Source: Symbiodinium natans
Taxonomy: Eukaryota > Sar > Dinophyceae > Suessiales > Symbiodiniaceae
Direction of reading: 5' to 3'
Assembly: GCA_905221605.1 (NCBI GenBank)
Contig: CAJNDS010002155.1
Span: 248,001-312,000, forward strand
DNA length: 64,000 nt
Both the position numbers and the translations under genes were made by a program. The notes beneath the pieces are model-generated. The model was not told the DNA's origin. It saw nothing but the letters and a program-made list of their open reading frames with translations, and made no database searches. Positions 61,166 through 64,000 of the stretch are shown piece after piece. Each line of letters opens with the position of its first letter. Within the stretch, counting starts at the first letter, position 1.

Positions 61166-61914
61166 CAGAAAAAAATTGGAAACTTGTGATTATAGACCCT
61201 GGATACATTAAAGTCAGTGCAACATTAGCTTCAAACCACTGCTCTGTCTTGGCATACAGGGGCTGGTGATGACGAATGGCAAGCGCCCTGCCCCCGAAGG
61301 GCCCCCAAAATGCAAGGCCAGTTTGGGCTTCAGCTGTGCATCGCTCGCGTGGCAGTCGCCTCGAGTGCATGCGGAAGCAGGTGGATCAGGGCGTCGGCCA
61401 CCAGAACCTCGCGATGGGGCATTGGAGCAAAAAGGTTGTTTCGACTGTCACGCTGGCATACACGGGCGAGGCTCTCGTCTGCAGGTTTCGGTGAAAGGCC
61501 ACCACACGTCGCATGCTACATTGCAAGCAGGCAGAATATTCGTACCAGTACACACCTACCACACGCGTGCTTGGTGCGGCATGTATAGGGCTTGCTCGCA
61601 TCACGGCGAAGCAAAGCTTCGCAAAGACAGTACGGCAAGGCAATTCATCCCATGCAGCTGCTGTCTGCGAGCGACTTCGCGCTGATCAAGGTGCTACACA
61701 TGTCTGCTACCTGGGCCACGTCCGTCCGTTGCTTAGATTCCCTTTTGGTTGAGGATGTGCTCCACCGGAGGCATACAGGGTCCCGGCTTTAAAGGGGGTT
61801 TAGGGCTTCCTTGAAGAAACAAGCAGCCCCCTTGAGGCCAGCGCCGTAGCAGCAAATGCCAGGCAGCAGTACTCCACCACTGCTCCAAACCTCCATGCCA
61901 AGGGCCCTAATAAA

Positions 61915-62008
61915 TTCGGGGTCGGAACAATTGCTGATAATATTCCCTTAGGGTCCCTTTATCAATTTAGTAGAATAACCCCCGCAACCCTATTCAGGCC
62001 TCTAGATT
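61915..62008. mobile_element. Family F element
   Basis: TTCGGGGTCGGAACAATTGC, TAATATTCCCTTAGGGTCCC, AATAACCCCCGCAACCCTAT. No coding frame adjoining. Confidence 0.5.
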
Positions 62009-62654
62009 ACCCGACTTTGCGGCTTTTGGGTTAGTCTGTTAGCTTGTGGGACTTTGGGATCATCTAGCAATTCTATTACACCCCAAAAGACTCTGGAGCT
62101 TCCAGGTAGTTTGTTGAACTCATCCGTCTTCACACCCCCACCCCCCCGCAAGCAACGAGGAGCCGAGAGCATTCCAGTGTCTTCGGGGCCCCAAGAGCCG
62201 AAAGGTTGTTGGACTGAGCGGACTTTGGGCTCTTAAGCAAGTTGAGTCCCGAAGTAGGCCGCAGAGAAACCCGACACTCCAGCCACTGACCTTCAGAACC
62301 GAACGCAACAGTTTCCAGGCCACCCAAAAATCCCATAAGCCTTAGGGTCATCTCCTGCAAAGAGGTAGGCTTCGAGTTACTCACGGCAAGCCCTAAACCC
62401 CAACCCTAAACCCTAAACCCTAAACCCTAAACCCCAAACCCTAAACCCTAACCCTCTCCTGAACCCTATTGCGCTTGCACTGCCAACTCCGAGGCGCCGC
62501 GGGATCTGAAGGAAGACCAGGAGCCCAACACCTGCAGAGCTTCGGGTTCTTTCTGGGACCCTCATTGCCTAGAGTTAGGGTTTAGGGTTTAGGGTTTAGG
62601 GTTTGGGGTTTAGGGTTTCGGCTTTAGGGTTTAAGGGTTTAGGGTTTGGACCCT

Positions 62655-62735
62655 CTTTACCTACGGTTTTGTGGGTTCTACCTACTAAATAAGAGTAGTT
62701 ACTACTAAACTGCGGGTAAGAAGAGTCCTGCGGGC
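62655..62735. repeat. Family J repeat
   Basis: CTCTTTACCTACGGTTTTGT, ACCTACTAAATAAGAGTAGT and TACTACTAAACTGCGGGTAAG; second copy of the unit at 1110-1195. Confidence 0.45.
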
Positions 62736-62761
62736 TTCAAGGGGTCTTAGGTTGGGATGTT

Positions 62762-62880
62762 ACCCCCTTATACGAACAGTCCTTAGTAGGGTTTAGGGTT
62801 GGGTTTAGATACTGACAGTCCTTCATGGGCATTCCCTATCATAATCCCTATTAAGGAGCTGTTAGTATACGGGGGGGGAA
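62762..62880. mobile_element. Family G element
   Basis: Two CAGTCCTT blocks (AACAGTCCTTAGTAGGG and GACAGTCCTTCATGGGC) and the inverted CCCTATTAAGGAGCTGTTAG, ending in a G run. Confidence 0.5.
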
Positions 62881-64000
62881 GCACAAATGAGCGGAGGCAT
62901 ACGGTTTTATAGCACATGGGCACTTGGGCTTGTAATCTGCTTTTATTCGCTCTGCATAGCGCGGGCTGGGTGTTCGGGACTTTTCGCAGCTTGCGCACAC
63001 CACGCCTGCGAAGCTGATGAGGCTCATGACCAGCGCCGAAGCCTGGATTTGCCACGCAGGGGGGTTTAGGGTTTAGGGTTTAGGGTTTAGGGTTTCAATC
63101 TATTTTGGTGCCGGCTACCGATCTCTGGGACTTGAGGGCCAGACGTAAGCATAATGATACCAGGGCCGCTCGAAGCTGAGACCTCAGGCAGCGAAAGTGT
63201 GTGTGACTTCTTAGTCTAGTGTGTCTCGGCATTAAGAGATAAGTAGGGGACTACATGGGAGCTCCGAAAGAACCCAGGGAATAGAGCAGGTGCATAGCTA
63301 GAGCAGCTACAGGATTTCGGCCTCACGACACCACATTCGCTACATGAGATGCCGAAGCCGAAAACATACGAGAGCTGCCCAGCAAGGTTTTCGTGCGCGC
63401 GCCAGAAACCCCAAAACCCGAAACCCTGACCCTACACCCTATGAACCCTAACCCAAATCCGAGGCGACAGCGGCTGATGTGCCGAAAAAAAAGGAACAGA
63501 AAACTGGGGTGGCAAAGCGCTCTTCGAGCGCATGCCAGGTTCCACTTAAACATTTCTCCGGCTTGTAAGCCCTACCTCTGTACCGCTATAAAGCCTGTAG
63601 TTTCCTACATTAGGGGTCCCTTATTTTCGTGAACCCCCAAAGCCCTGAACGCCCGGCCTCCAACCCAAGCCCTGAACTGAAAATCCTGAAAGCCTAAGTG
63701 CCGCAGACCTAACGCCCGGTCGTCAGCCGCGCCCAGTATGCCGGCGCAACTTGCGTCGGAAGGGAACCATCCTGCGACCTGAGTGGAACAGGAGAGAACA
63801 GTGTAACATCGGGGGCGTCAGTGGTTAGAATAGCTTTCTTGGGGGATACTATAGTATAACATAGTGTAACCATAAAGGGACTCTGAGGGAATGCTCCTAA
63901 ACCCTAAACCCTAAACCCTAAACCCTAAACTTCTTCCGACCCCTATACTGCATGGGCAGCCTTGGACTCGACCCATTTCAGGCGCGAGATCTCCCTCAAC

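Larger units (their letters stand above)
59400..64000. other. Repeat-rich end of window, no firm gene
   Basis: (TATG)n and (TA)n at 59359-59520, TTTCAGGG/TTTTAGGG variant array 59672-59740, poly-G 60689-60717, the 60.8/61.0 kb duplication, family F, G and J elements, and telomeric arrays at 62391-62455, 62576-62650, 63063-63095 and 63897-63930. Coding-like frames around 61.3-61.6 kb are ambiguous on both strands. Confidence 0.5.

Noticed and set aside
1-64000. CRISPR arrays, bacterial operons, tRNA or rRNA genes
   Set aside because: No regularly spaced identical repeats with unique spacers, no ribosome-binding-site-led ORF strings, and no cloverleaf or rRNA segments recognised.

Overview
This window looks like nuclear DNA of a dinoflagellate. 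The evidence is: (1) short telomere-type TTTAGGG/CCCTAAA arrays scattered through the whole 64 kb in both orientations; (2) genes cut into many small exons whose introns can be reconstructed with GT, GC and GA 5' splice sites and AG|G 3' sites; (3) a relict dinoflagellate spliced-leader sequence in front of an intronless gene; (4) many copies of short inverted-repeat elements that in several cases make up an entire intron (introners); (5) ankyrin and zinc-ribbon protein types common in dinoflagellate gene sets. I cannot fix the genus from sequence alone; a Symbiodiniales-type genome is my guess. Nothing supports a bacterial, organellar or viral origin.

Layout. Every coding feature I can support is on the minus strand, so the window reads from high to low coordinates as a unidirectional gene array. 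53.1-49.9 kb: a secreted or membrane-tethered mosaic protein (WD40-like, PAN/apple-like, cysteine-rich repeats). 47.8-45.7 kb: a GT47 exostosin-family glycosyltransferase with at least five exons, three of whose introns are introner elements. 36.5-12.6 kb: the U3-snoRNP WD40 protein PWP2/UTP1, in at least 18 exons with consistent reading phases wherever both boundaries could be fixed. Two other genes lie wholly inside PWP2 introns on the same strand: an intronless PQQ-type beta-propeller gene carrying a relict spliced leader (35.7-34.3 kb, in a 2.07-kb intron), and an ankyrin-repeat gene (18.0-15.9 kb) in a 13.7-kb intron. The same giant intron holds a 1647-codon intronless low-complexity ORF (25.5-20.6 kb) and the 3' remnant of a LINE-type reverse transcriptase ORF (26.2-25.8 kb).

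Further fragments of unrecognised genes lie at 59.1-58.4, 54.8-54.4, 49.4, 44.1, 42.8-41.9, 40.8, 39.2-38.8, 8.4-7.5 (two tandem zinc-ribbon exons), 5.7-5.4, 4.5-3.5 and 1.5-0.7 kb. Most of these exons lack an ATG and were found by translating between splice-like boundaries, so they are candidates.

The rest is repeat: interstitial telomeric arrays, at least nine families of roughly 70-200 bp MITE-like elements, homopolymer G/C runs up to about 60 bp, AT and CT microsatellites, and a few local duplications. Functionally the recognisable genes do not form a pathway (ribosome biogenesis, glycosylation, extracellular or scaffold proteins). The coherent story is genome architecture: retroposed genes and introner-like elements building and enlarging introns in a one-directional gene array.
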